Source: JBGSWL01 sp041752455 (GTDB lineage Bacteria; Pseudomonadota; Alphaproteobacteria; Rhizobiales; Rhizobiaceae). Taken from it: a DNA stretch of 26,838 nt. The position numbers and the translations under genes are program-made. Where the stretch lies: contig JBGSWL010000102.1 of NCBI GenBank assembly GCA_041752455.1, forward strand, positions 1 to 26,838, written 5' to 3'. The notes under the pieces are model-generated. The model was not told the origin of the DNA. It made no database searches and saw nothing but the letters and a program-made list of their open reading frames with translations. Shown here one piece after another: positions 15,954 through 23,094 of this stretch (the first letter of the stretch is position 1; every line of letters starts with the position of its first letter).

Positions 15954-16103
15954 TCACGGTGCGGCGTCGTTGGCCGTGGTGGTGATGACGCGTCCTGCTG
16001 AAGACACGTCGCGGCCGGCGCCGGCGATCGTGCCGCAGGCCGAAAGTGCAACTGTCGAAAGAGCGATCAAAAGGGTGAGGGACATGAGGGGGCGTACAGA
16101 CAT
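15954..16103 (-). CDS. Entericidin-like small lipoprotein
   Basis: A 49-residue peptide starting MSVRPLMSLTLLIALSTVAL, with a lipobox LSAC at residues 20-23. Signal peptidase II would leave a mature 27-residue lipoprotein beginning CGTIAGAGRDVSSAGRVI. The 'CGT(I/V)xGxGxDIxxxG' mature start is the hallmark of the entericidin EcnA/EcnB family, membrane lipoproteins linked to stress and programmed lysis in enterobacteria; the rhizobial members are uncharacterised. The start at 16103 is preferred because AGGAG lies nine bases upstream; a longer frame to 16148 would put the signal peptide internal. A GC-rich hairpin lies in its upstream region. Confidence 0.8.
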   Translation of the reverse strand: MSVRPLMSLTLLIALSTVALSACGTIAGAGRDVSSAGRVITTTANDAAP

Positions 16104-16138
16104 GTGTGTGAACTCCTGGCCGCTTGCAGCCGGGTTAT

Positions 16139-16159
16139 CCGGGAGCAAAACGCTCCCGG
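16139..16159. promoter_or_regulatory. Perfect 8-bp hairpin upstream of the entericidin-like gene
   Basis: CCGGGAGC (16139-16146), loop AAAAC, GCTCCCGG (16152-16159). It lies 36 bp upstream of the lipoprotein start on the minus strand, so it could be in the leader or overlap the promoter. No T-run follows on either strand, which speaks against a simple terminator. Confidence 0.35.
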
Positions 16160-16282
16160 CACGGTAACTTGCCGGGCAGGAAACAGCGCTAACGTGGGTC
16201 AGCGAGCGGTCAAGCGAGCCTCCGGTTCAGACGCCGATGCAAGGCTTCTCGGGTACTGGGGGAATAGCCGGACAAGTCCGTG

Positions 16283-16307
16283 GGAACGGACTGCGTGCGC
16301 AAACGTT
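16283..16307 (+). promoter_or_regulatory. EcfG-type promoter (GGAAC-N16-CGTT)
   Basis: GGAAC at 16283-16287 and CGTT at 16304-16307 are separated by exactly 16 bases. This is the consensus for the alphaproteobacterial general stress sigma factor EcfG (GGAAC-N16/17-CGTT). It points at the periplasmic PRC-barrel gene, whose ATG is 62 bp downstream. The same arrangement recurs at two other places in the window. Confidence 0.8.
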
Positions 16308-16368
16308 CTGGTTGCGAGGGTGAAAAAGCGGTCGGTCGTCGACCCACCCCACGCAAGGAGACTCCCAC

Positions 16369-17355
16369 ATGAAAATGCTTCTTTCAACCACAGCCATCGT
16401 CATCGCGCTTGGCTTCCCGAACATGGCGTTTGCTCAGACAACGGCACCGGCGCCTGACGCCACCACAACGGCGCCTGCCGCTACGACAACTGCCACCGAA
16501 CAGGGCATGGGCGACATGCCCGGCTTCCTCGCCACACGCGGTCAGACCGACCTGATGGCGTCCGAGCTGATCGGGCGTGCTGTCTATTCACGCCGGAATG
16601 CGACTGACACCACGGCGCAGGCCGGTCAGACCAACACCAACGCTGACGGCAATGAAACGCGCATGACCATAGGCAGCGACGAACTTGGTGCGATGGACAA
16701 CATTGGTGAGATCAACGAGATCATCCTGTCCAGCGACGGTGAAGTTCGTGCCATCGTCATCGGCGTCGGCGGCTTCCTCGGAATGGGTGAGCGGGATGTT
16801 GCCGTGACCATGGATCAGGTCTCGTTTGCTGCAGACCGCGACAACGCTGATGAGCTGTATGTGATGGTGAACACCAGCGCAGAAGCGCTCAAGACGGCCC
16901 CGGCCTATGATCGTACGGCAATGATGGCCGACGATAGCGCCACAACCGGGACCACCGCCATGGACAGCACCGGCACAACCGGAACCACTGCCATGGACAG
17001 CACCGGCACGACGGCTGACAGAACACCGTTCACGGCGCCGACCATTGAACGCGAAGGCTACCAGCAGGTCGTCGTTCAGGATGTCACGTCGGAAATGCTG
17101 ACCGGCAAGGCCGTCTACAGCGTCAACGACGAATCCGTCGGTACCATCGATGACCTCGTTGTCGATGCCAATGGTTCCATCACGAACGTCATCATCGACT
17201 TCGGTGGCTTCCTCGGCATGGGCACCAGCCAGGTCAGCGTCGGCTACGATGAACTGACTGTGTTGGCCGATGAAGCGCGCAGCGATGTGCGCGTCTATGT
17301 CGATGCGACCAAGGAGCAGGTTCAGGCACAGCCGCAGTACATGCCGGCCAACTGA
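16369..17355 (+). CDS. Secreted protein with two PRC-barrel domains
   Basis: A 328-residue protein. Residues 1-23 are a Sec signal peptide (cleavage likely AFA-QT), followed by a Thr/Ala/Pro-rich linker. Two PRC-barrel domains follow: about 65-160 (ELIGRAVYS, IGEINEIILSSDGEV, VGGFLGMGERDVAV) and about 240-320 (MLTGKAVYS, GTIDDLVVDANGS, FGGFLGMGTSQVSV). Between them is a second low-complexity linker with a 33-bp duplication. PRC barrels are small beta domains first known from RimM and the photosynthetic reaction centre H subunit; secreted two-domain rhizobial forms are stress-linked but of unknown function. AAGGAG eight bases upstream fixes the start, and an EcfG-type promoter precedes it. A strong hairpin follows. 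The 120-residue PRC protein encoded convergently is a single-domain relative. Confidence 0.88.
   Translation: MKMLLSTTAIVIALGFPNMAFAQTTAPAPDATTTAPAATTTATEQGMGDMPGFLATRGQTDLMASELIGRAVYSRRNATDTTAQAGQTNTNADGNETRMTIGSDELGAMDNIGEINEIILSSDGEVRAIVIGVGGFLGMGERDVAVTMDQVSFAADRDNADELYVMVNTSAEALKTAPAYDRTAMMADDSATTGTTAMDSTGTTGTTAMDSTGTTADRTPFTAPTIEREGYQQVVVQDVTSEMLTGKAVYSVNDESVGTIDDLVVDANGSITNVIIDFGGFLGMGTSQVSVGYDELTVLADEARSDVRVYVDATKEQVQAQPQYMPAN
16942..17007 (+). repeat. 33-bp in-frame duplication in the PRC-barrel linker
   Basis: Two 33-bp units (16942-16974 and 16975-17007) differ at two positions. Each encodes the 11-residue TTGTTAMDSTG. The repeat lies in the disordered linker between the two PRC barrels, so copy number can change without breaking the frame. 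Confidence 0.85.
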
Positions 17356-17380
17356 CCGCCGAGTAGACGGCACGCATGAG

Positions 17381-17412
17381 AAAGGGGCCACGCATTGCTG
17401 CGTGGCCCCTTT
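17381..17412. terminator. Bidirectional hairpin terminator, 14-bp perfect stem
   Basis: AAAGGGGCCACGCA (17381-17394), loop TTGC, TGCGTGGCCCCTTT (17399-17412) pair perfectly. A- and T-tracts at the outer ends serve both strands. It lies between the convergent PRC-barrel genes (stops at 17355 and 17434). Confidence 0.85.
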
Positions 17413-17433
17413 CGTTTGCCGGCAATTCAATGA

Positions 17434-17796
17434 TCAGTTGGTATGGTGCGGCATCGCCTTGAGCGCGTCCTTGGTCGTGTCGAGGTGGACGCTCACATCC
17501 GAACCGCCGGTTTCGCGCAGCACGGTCATCTGGCTGAATGGCAGAAGCACCGAGTGCGCGCCCATTCCCAGAAAACCGCCCACGTCGACGATCGCATGGG
17601 TGATCATGCCGTCGGTGCCGACCTTGAGCGCGCTGATCGATCCGATGGTTTCATCGTTGCGACCGAGCACGGATGCGTTTTCGAGGTCGGCAGTCGTCAG
17701 ATCACGGGCTTCAACCGGATCATATCCGTTGCGCACGAACCCGTATGCGCCGCCGGTTCCAAGCATGGCGTTGGCTGTGTTGATTGTCGTTGTCAT
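17434..17796 (-). CDS. Single PRC-barrel domain protein, cytoplasmic
   Basis: A 120-residue protein without signal peptide. The PRC barrel spans about residues 30-110: EARDLTTADLENASVLGRNDE, IGSISALKVGTDGMITHAIVD, VGGFLGMGAHSVLLPF. The GGFLGMG turn is shared with both barrels of the secreted protein encoded opposite, so the two genes probably arose from one family. Function is unknown; such proteins are often induced under general stress in rhizobia. AAAAGGAG seven bases before the ATG supports the start. An EcfG-type promoter lies 136 bp upstream on the same strand. Its stop faces that of the secreted PRC protein across a shared terminator. Confidence 0.85.
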   Translation of the reverse strand: MTTTINTANAMLGTGGAYGFVRNGYDPVEARDLTTADLENASVLGRNDETIGSISALKVGTDGMITHAIVDVGGFLGMGAHSVLLPFSQMTVLRETGGSDVSVHLDTTKDALKAMPHHTN

Positions 17797-17931
17797 GGCA
17801 TTCTCCTTTTCCCGAAAGACGGGATGGCCGAAAGCAGGAGCCCCCTGCTGGGGCGTGGCCGAATCCGGGGAAGATGCTGCTGCCAGACGCCAATGCGCCC
17901 CGGCAGTCGCGAGATGCAGCCACGTCCTACC

Positions 17932-17956
17932 AACGCCTGCATCTGTTCGGCGTTCC
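17932..17956 (-). promoter_or_regulatory. EcfG-type promoter (GGAAC-N16-CGTT)
   Basis: On the minus strand GGAAC (17956-17952) and CGTT (17935-17932) are separated by exactly 16 bases, the EcfG consensus. It reads toward the 120-residue PRC-barrel gene, leaving a leader of about 130 bases. It sits in the gap after the esterase stop at 17972, so the PRC gene has its own promoter. Confidence 0.78.
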
Positions 17957-17971
17957 CGCCGTGACGTGGGG

Positions 17972-19087
17972 TCAGGCCGGTTTTGCCAGAAAGAAGCGGA
18001 TCATTTGCGCCGAAGCATCGGGTCCTTTGACATCGGTATAGGACCCGCCGGACCGCCCGCCGGACCAGGCATGCCCGGCCCCTTCGAGCATCCACAATTC
18101 AAGCGCCACCGCGCCGTCGGGACCGGTAAAATCGCTGCGGCTGTATCCGCGTCCGCGCACCGATCTGTTACCGGTCTTGGCCGGAACGGCTGCTTCGCCA
18201 AGCGCCATGGCAACGATCTTTTCCGCATTGGACGGATGCACCGTGCTGTCGGCCTCGCCTTGAAAAATGATCCGCCGCACCGGAAAGGCCGTTTGCGCCT
18301 TGGCGGCGAGGGCGCTGTCAGGCTTGCCGCCACTGCGCATGGCCGACATGGCCGACATGACATCGCCCGCCGATCCGCGTGCCAGCCCGGAATGAACACC
18401 GGCGGCTGAAAAGACATCCGGGTAGACATCGACGAGGATCGCCGCCATGGCGCCGCCTGCGGACAGTCCGGCCACGAACACGTCATCTCGCTGGAGGTGA
18501 AGTTCCTTCATGAGTTTGCGGGTGAGTGCGGCCAGCAGCGCCGGCTCTCCGGCGCCGCGTTCCTGATTGCCCGGCTTGAACCAGTTCCAGCACAGCGCGG
18601 CATTGTGCGTGCGTGTCTGCGCCGGCCAGGCAACGGCAAGGCCATGCTTTTCGGCAAGCACATTCATGTGTGTGCCGACGGCAAAATCGTCCGGGCTCTG
18701 GCTGCAGCCATGCAGCATCAGGATCAGTCCCTTGGGCCGTGCCGGGTTGCTCGAAGGCAGGAACAGCTTGAAACTGCGCGAACCGGTGGCGCTGCGATGT
18801 ACGCGCGACAGCATTTGCGCGCCGTCCGCCAAACCGGACGACGGCGCGGCGGCATCGGCACGGGCAATCTTGGTCTTCAGTTTTGCCAGCGCAGTCGGAA
18901 CTTTGGCCACTGCCGCCTTGCGCGGCTTGGCGCGCTTGGGCTTGAGCGCCGAACCGAAAGGCGCCATCGCCGCGCCGACCATGAAGCCGGTCATTGCCTT
19001 TCCGAGGGACCGCGACGCCTTGGTCAGCTTGCGCGACCGCAGAAGGCGATTGGTCAGGCGTTGAGCGGCTGTCAGCGGGCGGGTCAA
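17972..19087 (-). CDS. PHB depolymerase family esterase
   Basis: An alpha/beta-hydrolase of the short-chain-length PHA depolymerase/feruloyl esterase family. Counting from the first possible start (GTG 19171, 399 residues), the oxyanion region is LMLHGCSQSPDDF (152-164), the nucleophile box GLSAGG (235-240, Ser237), the acid Asp308 (GEADSTVHPSN) and the catalytic His367 (GAGHAWSGG). The C-terminus SGGSYTDVKGPDASAQMIRF is typical. I prefer a TTG start at 19087, which has GGAGAAAG about ten bases upstream, whereas the GTG has none; that gives 371 residues. The N-terminus is basic (RPLTAAQRLTNRLLRSRKLT) with no secretion signal, so the substrate may be intracellular polyester or another ester. 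A one-mismatch EcfG-like site (GCAAC-N17-CGTT) lies at 19176-19201. Confidence 0.87.
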   Translation of the reverse strand: MTRPLTAAQRLTNRLLRSRKLTKASRSLGKAMTGFMVGAAMAPFGSALKPKRAKPRKAAVAKVPTALAKLKTKIARADAAAPSSGLADGAQMLSRVHRSATGSRSFKLFLPSSNPARPKGLILMLHGCSQSPDDFAVGTHMNVLAEKHGLAVAWPAQTRTHNAALCWNWFKPGNQERGAGEPALLAALTRKLMKELHLQRDDVFVAGLSAGGAMAAILVDVYPDVFSAAGVHSGLARGSAGDVMSAMSAMRSGGKPDSALAAKAQTAFPVRRIIFQGEADSTVHPSNAEKIVAMALGEAAVPAKTGNRSVRGRGYSRSDFTGPDGAVALELWMLEGAGHAWSGGRSGGSYTDVKGPDASAQMIRFFLAKPA

Positions 19088-19171
19088 TGGGACTATCTTT
19101 CTCCGGAACGGCGTCCGGTATTGCCTGACGCAGGAAGGCACCGGCGTGCGTATTCTGCGCAGGTTATCCAC

Positions 19172-19830
19172 TATGAACGCGCGGGCCGTACCGACCGTTG
19201 CAGCCGTTCTGCAAAACTGGCGGACAACTGCGACATGAGCATGTTTGCCCCGCTCCTTGTTCCGCCCGCGGCGTATGGTCGCTTCTGAACTCTATGCGAT
19301 CCGGCTCTCCGGCTGGACAGACGTGGATCAGTTCCGGCTTTGCCATTCAATGTTATCTTGGTTTTTTAGCATTGAACTTTCTCCCGGAACTGCAGGAACA
19401 CAAAGAGTTGCACTTTCAAAAATATCGTTTTGATGCCCGCAGTTTCAAGAGAAAGATCCGGTTCACCGACCAATCGGCTGAAATCGCAAATATTTCGTAC
19501 GATACGTCATGTGACATAGTTGAATAATAACCGCTCAGATAGTCTGGAAACATGGGCGTTTTTCTAATGTGACGCTCACGAAGCGTTACACTTGGAAAGA
19601 ACGCCAAGACACTGAGCAGCCGGGCAGGCAAGGACATGCCTGCCCCATCCACTGTTCGAGCTCCATGCCGACGGGCATGAAGCCCGGCTGTTCAGCCAGC
19701 CCGCCGTGTCACTTGGTAACACTATGTGTATTGCGAAACCCTATTTCGGCCAACTGGAAACAGTATGTGTCAAACTATTCAAGATTTCGTACATTTCCAG
19801 AAACGCCAACAAACAGAAGAGGTCAATAAA
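19172..19830. other. Gap of about 660 bp, AT-richer, with a hairpin
   Basis: No gene is supported here. The stretch is richer in A and T than its surroundings and its frames are short. A dyad TGTGACGCT (19568-19576), loop CACGA, AGCGTTACA (19582-19590) forms a nine-pair stem with one G-U on the RNA; no clear T-run follows. The promoter of the small membrane peptides that follow must lie here, but no consensus EcfG site was found. Two GGAAC words near 19387-19400 lack a correctly spaced CGTT. Confidence 0.4.
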
Positions 19831-19905
19831 ATGAACCAGATCGTTTACATCGTTGGTGCCGTTGTCATCATTCTTGCACTTCTCAGCTTTGTCGGTCTTC
19901 GCTGA
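19831..19905 (+). CDS. 24-residue single-span membrane peptide
   Basis: A 24-codon frame encoding MNQIVYIVGAVVIILALLSF followed by VGLR. It is one hydrophobic helix with an N-terminal polar cap and a C-terminal arginine, so it should insert as a single membrane span. AGAGG eight bases before the ATG is a good ribosome-binding site. I associate this 'xIIYIVGxVVxxxAxLSFxGLR' pattern with a recurrent rhizobial tiny protein of unknown function. It is far below normal gene-calling length. It lies at the head of a run of same-strand small stress-type genes. Confidence 0.68.
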   Translation: MNQIVYIVGAVVIILALLSFVGLR

Positions 19906-20035
19906 CGCCTTGGCCGGGTCAGGAATTGTCCAGCAATATCAAAAAGCAAAGCGTTCTGGTCTCGGAATGGATACCCTTTCAGCCCGCCGCTGTTCCGGTC
20001 GCCATTCGCACTCTCGCTATCGAAAGGACAACTCG

Positions 20036-20107
20036 ATGCCCGCACTGATCGCCTGGCTCCTCGGAGCCCCACTGCTCGTCGTGATCATCATCGCACTCCT
20101 GCTGTGA
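20036..20107 (+). CDS. 23-residue hydrophobic membrane peptide
   Basis: A 23-codon frame encoding MPALIAWLLGAPLLVVIIIA plus LLL, almost entirely hydrophobic apart from the first residues. AAAGGA eight bases before the ATG supports translation. It follows the 24-residue peptide by 130 bp and precedes the 69-residue gene by 57 bp on the same strand. A single-span membrane peptide is the only prediction possible; function is unknown. Confidence 0.6.
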   Translation: MPALIAWLLGAPLLVVIIIALLL

Positions 20108-20164
20108 TCACACCGAACACCAACCCGACATAGCGCCGACGAACAGACTGAAAGGAGAGATGTC

Positions 20165-20374
20165 ATGCTTCATCAAACAAGAGCCGAGTTCTTCATCAGT
20201 ACATTGGAGCGACTGAGGGATGCCGACCGTGACTACCGGCGAGCCGGCAGCGACGCCCGCAACGACGCCCAAGCCATGTGGTTCGGGCAGGATACGGATG
20301 CCGAACGCGACGAAATATTTCGCAGGTCAGGCTCGACCAACCAAATAAATCGCGTCTTGCATCCTGTGACATAG
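20165..20374 (+). CDS. Small charged hypothetical protein
   Basis: A 69-residue hydrophilic protein, MLHQTRAEFFISTLERLRDA then a highly charged stretch (DRDYRRAGSDARNDAQAMWF) and GQDTDAERDEIFRRSGSTN. It is probably helical at the N-terminus and flexible afterwards. AGGAGAG five bases upstream of the ATG is a strong ribosome-binding site. No known family was recognised. It sits between the membrane peptide and the ferritin-like gene, and a 6-bp dyad immediately follows its stop. Confidence 0.62.
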   Translation: MLHQTRAEFFISTLERLRDADRDYRRAGSDARNDAQAMWFGQDTDAERDEIFRRSGSTNQINRVLHPVT

Positions 20375-20431
20375 CTGATCACGGATCAGTGAAATATATC
20401 AAAATAAGGGTTCTCAATAAATAAGAGAACC
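20375..20431 (+). promoter_or_regulatory. Two dyads in the leader of the ferritin-like gene
   Basis: CTGATC (20375-20380), ACG, GATCAG (20384-20389) directly follows the upstream stop. GGTTCTC (20409-20415), nine A/T bases, GAGAACC (20425-20431) ends 25 bp before the ferritin-like ATG. The second dyad could be an operator or a leader hairpin near the ribosome-binding site. Neither is followed by a T-run. Confidence 0.35.
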
Positions 20432-20456
20432 TGACAAAAAGAACAGGGAAACAATC

Positions 20457-20945
20457 ATGGCTATTGAAACATTGGACGACCTTTTCCTTCACACACTGAA
20501 GGACGTGCTTTACGCGGAACGAAAAATTCTCAAGGCGCTTCCGAAGATGGAAAGCAAGGCAACCGACAAGAAACTCAAGTCGGCACTGATGTCGCATCGC
20601 GACGAGACCGAAGGCCAGATCCTCCGGTTGGAAGAAGTGTTCGAAATTTTGGGCAAGCCGGCCCGCGGCGCCAAGTGTGACGCAATGGTCGGACTGCTGG
20701 AAGAAGCGGAAAGCCTGATGTCCGAGATCTCCGATCCCGAGACGATGGACGCTGCCATCATATCGCTGTCGCAGGCCGTCGAGCACTACGAGATCGCCCG
20801 TTACGGCACGCTGGTCGCATGGGCCAAGCAGCTCGGCCATACCAAGGCTGCGGCGCTCTTCAAGGAGACGCTGGACCAGGAATACGGCGCCGACAAGCTG
20901 CTGTCCAAGCTGGCCGAACAGCACCTGAACGCAGCGGCAGCCTGA
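20457..20945 (+). CDS. DUF892 ferritin-like stress protein (YciE/YciF family)
   Basis: A 162-residue all-helical protein. It opens with the family motif ETLDDLFLHTLKDVLYAERK and ILKALPKM. Potential metal ligands on a four-helix bundle are E19 and H46/E50 (SHRDETEGQILRLEEVFE), then E106/H107 (AVEHYEIARYGTLVAWA) and E139 near the end (ETLDQEYGADKLLSKLAE). Members of this family dimerise and bind a di-metal centre, and are induced by osmotic and general stress; the enzymatic role is unclear. AGGGAAA upstream supports the start. It is followed by a GC-rich hairpin and the ECF sigma gene on the same strand. Confidence 0.88.
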   Translation: MAIETLDDLFLHTLKDVLYAERKILKALPKMESKATDKKLKSALMSHRDETEGQILRLEEVFEILGKPARGAKCDAMVGLLEEAESLMSEISDPETMDAAIISLSQAVEHYEIARYGTLVAWAKQLGHTKAAALFKETLDQEYGADKLLSKLAEQHLNAAAA

Positions 20946-20962
20946 CCAGCCAAGCTGCTCGA

Positions 20963-20990
20963 TCCCTGGGGCGCAAGCGCGCGCCAGGGA
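20963..20990 (+). terminator. GC-rich hairpin after the ferritin-like gene
   Basis: TCCCTGG (20963-20969) pairs with CCAGGGA (20984-20990), and inner GCGC/GCGC adds a further stem with one bulged G. It begins 18 bp after the stop. The downstream sequence (ACTGAGG) has no T-run, so termination strength is uncertain. Confidence 0.5.
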
Positions 20991-21144
20991 ACTGAGGCGG
21001 GAACGGATCGGGCATTCGGCGCAGAGCCGCCCCCGACCATCCCGAACACGGGTCACACCTCGATTTGTCAGCCGCTCCATGTGGACGGACGCCTCGCGCG
21101 TGCCGGCATGGCTTTCACTTGGTCAAAAAGATGAGGCGCTTACC

Positions 21145-21750
21145 ATGGCACAGTCCCTACACCCGTTTCATGCCCTGCTCCCCCAGCATGCGTCGTCACT
21201 GCAACGCCGGGCGCTGCGACTGACGGGCAATGCGGACCGCGCCGATGATCTGGTCCAGACGACACTCATGAAGGCCTGGGCCAGCCGTGACAGCTACCGG
21301 CCGGATACACAGCTCCGCAACTGGCTGTTCACGATCATGCGCAACACGTTCTTTTCCGACATGCGCAAGCGCAAGCGCGAAGTCGAGGATATCGACGATG
21401 CGATGGCAAACAGGATCACCGAGCATCCGCGGCAGGAAGACGCCCTTGCGCTCAAGGAGCTGATGTCGGCAATCGCCAGGCTTCCGGAACCGCAGCGTCG
21501 TCCGATCATCCTGATGGGCGCCTACGGGTTTTCCCAGGCCGAGGCAGCAGATGCCTGCGCGTGCACCGTTGGAACGGTCAAGAGCCGGGTCAGCCGCGGC
21601 CGGGAAACGCTCAACCAGGTTCTGGACCACGAAGCGACGGTTCGCGTCGTCGACGGGAGCCGTTCACCGACGCGGCTTGCGCGCAGTGAAGACCTGGCGA
21701 CAAGGCCGAACGCCGACCTCCACGAACCCGTGTCTGCAAACGCGAAGTAG
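21145..21750 (+). CDS. ECF RNA polymerase sigma factor, EcfG-like
   Basis: A 201-residue group 4 sigma factor. Region 2 is at about 10-85 (LQRRALRLTGNADRADDLVQ, TTLMKAWAS, TQLRNWLFTIMRNTFFSDMR). Region 4 is at about 112-160 (IARLPEPQRRPIILMGAYGF, SQAEAADACACTVGTVKSRV). The 'GxSGFS..EAAxxCxCxxGTxKSRVxRxR' region 4 is the style of the EcfG/ECF15 general stress group. An extra C-terminal tail of about 40 residues follows. The ATG at 21145 has GAGG eight bases upstream; the frame extends 22 codons higher but without support. No anti-sigma NepR or response regulator PhyR is next to it, so it may be a secondary paralogue. It is a candidate for reading the three GGAAC-N16/17-CGTT promoters nearby. 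Confidence 0.87.
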   Translation: MAQSLHPFHALLPQHASSLQRRALRLTGNADRADDLVQTTLMKAWASRDSYRPDTQLRNWLFTIMRNTFFSDMRKRKREVEDIDDAMANRITEHPRQEDALALKELMSAIARLPEPQRRPIILMGAYGFSQAEAADACACTVGTVKSRVSRGRETLNQVLDHEATVRVVDGSRSPTRLARSEDLATRPNADLHEPVSANAK

Positions 21751-21764
21751 CCGTGCATCAATCC

Positions 21765-21793
21765 TTGCGCAGCGGAGTGACCTCGCTGCGCAA
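21765..21793. terminator. Hairpin after the sigma factor gene
   Basis: TTGCGCAGCG (21765-21774), nine-base loop, CGCTGCGCAA (21784-21793) pair perfectly. It starts 15 bp after the stop. No T-run follows on the plus strand (AACACAAG), so it is a weak intrinsic terminator or an RNA-stabilising end. Confidence 0.6.
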
Positions 21794-21949
21794 AACACAA
21801 GCGGTACGACGCCATGGCGCAAGATGCCTGACGCTTTAATTGTGATGCTGGAACCGGACGCCTCGATGAACGTCGTATCGGGGGATCACATCCGGTGGGA
21901 CAGTCCGGCGGTGAACATGGTCTCGATCAAACGATGCTTCGACGGTGAA

Positions 21950-21976
21950 GAGGGGCGGGCCACCGGTCCGCCCCTC
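21950..21976. terminator. GC-rich hairpin after the leftward YqjD-type operon
   Basis: GAGGGGCGG (21950-21958) and CCGCCCCTC (21968-21976) pair perfectly and can extend inward by three pairs. It lies 20 bp beyond the stop of the DUF3618 gene on the minus strand, followed by TTCACC. It probably ends the three-gene operon. Confidence 0.6.
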
Positions 21977-21996
21977 GCATTTCAAAAACGCCCCAA

Positions 21997-23094
21997 TCAA
22001 CCTTCGCGTTGATTACGACCGCTGTGGCCGTTACGGCCGCTGGTGCGATCGATCACGCGCCCGGCTGCGTCGGATGCCCGGTCCACCACCATGTCCACGG
22101 CGGATTTGCCTTCCGGCAGCATGTCGTTGACGTCGGATCCGATGTCATTCAGTTCCTGCTTGACGTAAGTCGCGGCATTCCTGGCGACGGCCATGGCCTT
22201 TTCCTGTTCCTCGCGGAACACGGCCTGCGCTTCGGCGTACAGTCGGTCGCTGGTATCGCCAACCGCCTGATCTTCAATGCGGCTGCGCGGCAACATGCTG
22301 CCGAGGGCAGCGCCGAGCGCGATCGCAAGGCCGCCCATCACCAACGGATGGTCTTCGAAGGCGTCGGATGCAACGCGGGTGCCCCTCTGCAGGGCGGCCT
22401 GCGATGCAACCCGTGCATCATGGGCCGCATGACGGGCCGTGATCACGCGCGCCTTTGCTTCTTCCGACAGATTGTCGAGCCCGTGCGACAGCCGGCTTGT
22501 GAGATCGGCGGCAGTATGGCTGACGCTGCTGGCAGCGCTTGAGACGGCTCCGCTGACGGCATTGGCCGCGTCAGAGATGGTGCCGGTCAGGCCGCTGGAA
22601 CCTTCGGAAGCCTTCGCTGAGCCATGGTCATTGTTTTCCATGCCATGGCGTTTCTGATGGCGGCGGCCGCGTGCCATTTCGTCGGTCTCGTACCAGTACT
22701 GGTCGCTCTGGTTGTCGAAGTTTTCGTTCTGCAGGCTGGAACGCACAGGCGAGCGCATGCCGCCCCGGTTCCCGCGACCCTTGCGATGACTGGTCTGGTA
22801 GTCACTCCACACACCGTCATCCGAGGTTGCATCGGTGTTGCGGTTGCGACCCATCAGAAGCCAGGCGAGACCGACACCGACCATCACCACGGCGGTCGGA
22901 TTGCGTCCCACGGCATTGCTGACAGTGCGACCGACATCGCCGCTGCTGTCACGGACCATGGTTCCGATGTCATCCATGATGGAATCGACCGAGAACTTCT
23001 TCTGGAGATCATTGAATTTGGCGCTCATCTGCGCGCGTTCGTTGGCGATATCGCGTTCGATATCGTCGGCTGTGCGGGTATCATGCTTGGACAT
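21997..23094 (-). CDS. DUF3618 (YqjD-like) membrane-associated protein
   Basis: A 365-residue protein. Residues 1-60 carry the DUF3618 signature (TADDIERDIANERAQMSAKFNDL), an amphipathic helical region. A hydrophobic segment NPTAVVMVGVGLAWLLMG (65-82) follows. The middle (about 85-170) is charged and disordered; about 170-250 is a long Ala-rich helical stretch (SGAVSSAASSVSHTAADL). A second glycine-rich hydrophobic segment is HPLVMGGLAIALGAALGSML, near 245-265. It resembles ElaB/YqjD-type inner-membrane proteins that bind ribosomes in stationary phase, but that activity is not shown for DUF3618. Its start overlaps the end of the holin-like gene by 14 bp. Last gene of the operon behind the promoter at 24106-24131. 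Confidence 0.82.
   Translation of the reverse strand: MSKHDTRTADDIERDIANERAQMSAKFNDLQKKFSVDSIMDDIGTMVRDSSGDVGRTVSNAVGRNPTAVVMVGVGLAWLLMGRNRNTDATSDDGVWSDYQTSHRKGRGNRGGMRSPVRSSLQNENFDNQSDQYWYETDEMARGRRHQKRHGMENNDHGSAKASEGSSGLTGTISDAANAVSGAVSSAASSVSHTAADLTSRLSHGLDNLSEEAKARVITARHAAHDARVASQAALQRGTRVASDAFEDHPLVMGGLAIALGAALGSMLPRSRIEDQAVGDTSDRLYAEAQAVFREEQEKAMAVARNAATYVKQELNDIGSDVNDMLPEGKSAVDMVVDRASDAAGRVIDRTSGRNGHSGRNQREG

Noticed and set aside
16588..17430. Minus-strand 280-codon frame opposite the secreted PRC-barrel gene.
   Set aside because: The plus strand has a signal peptide, a strong ribosome-binding site and two PRC barrels; the reverse frame lacks recognisable features.
20986..21010. GGAAC words before the sigma factor gene, considered as an autoregulatory EcfG promoter.
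   Set aside because: No CGTT occurs 16 or 17 bases after either GGAAC.
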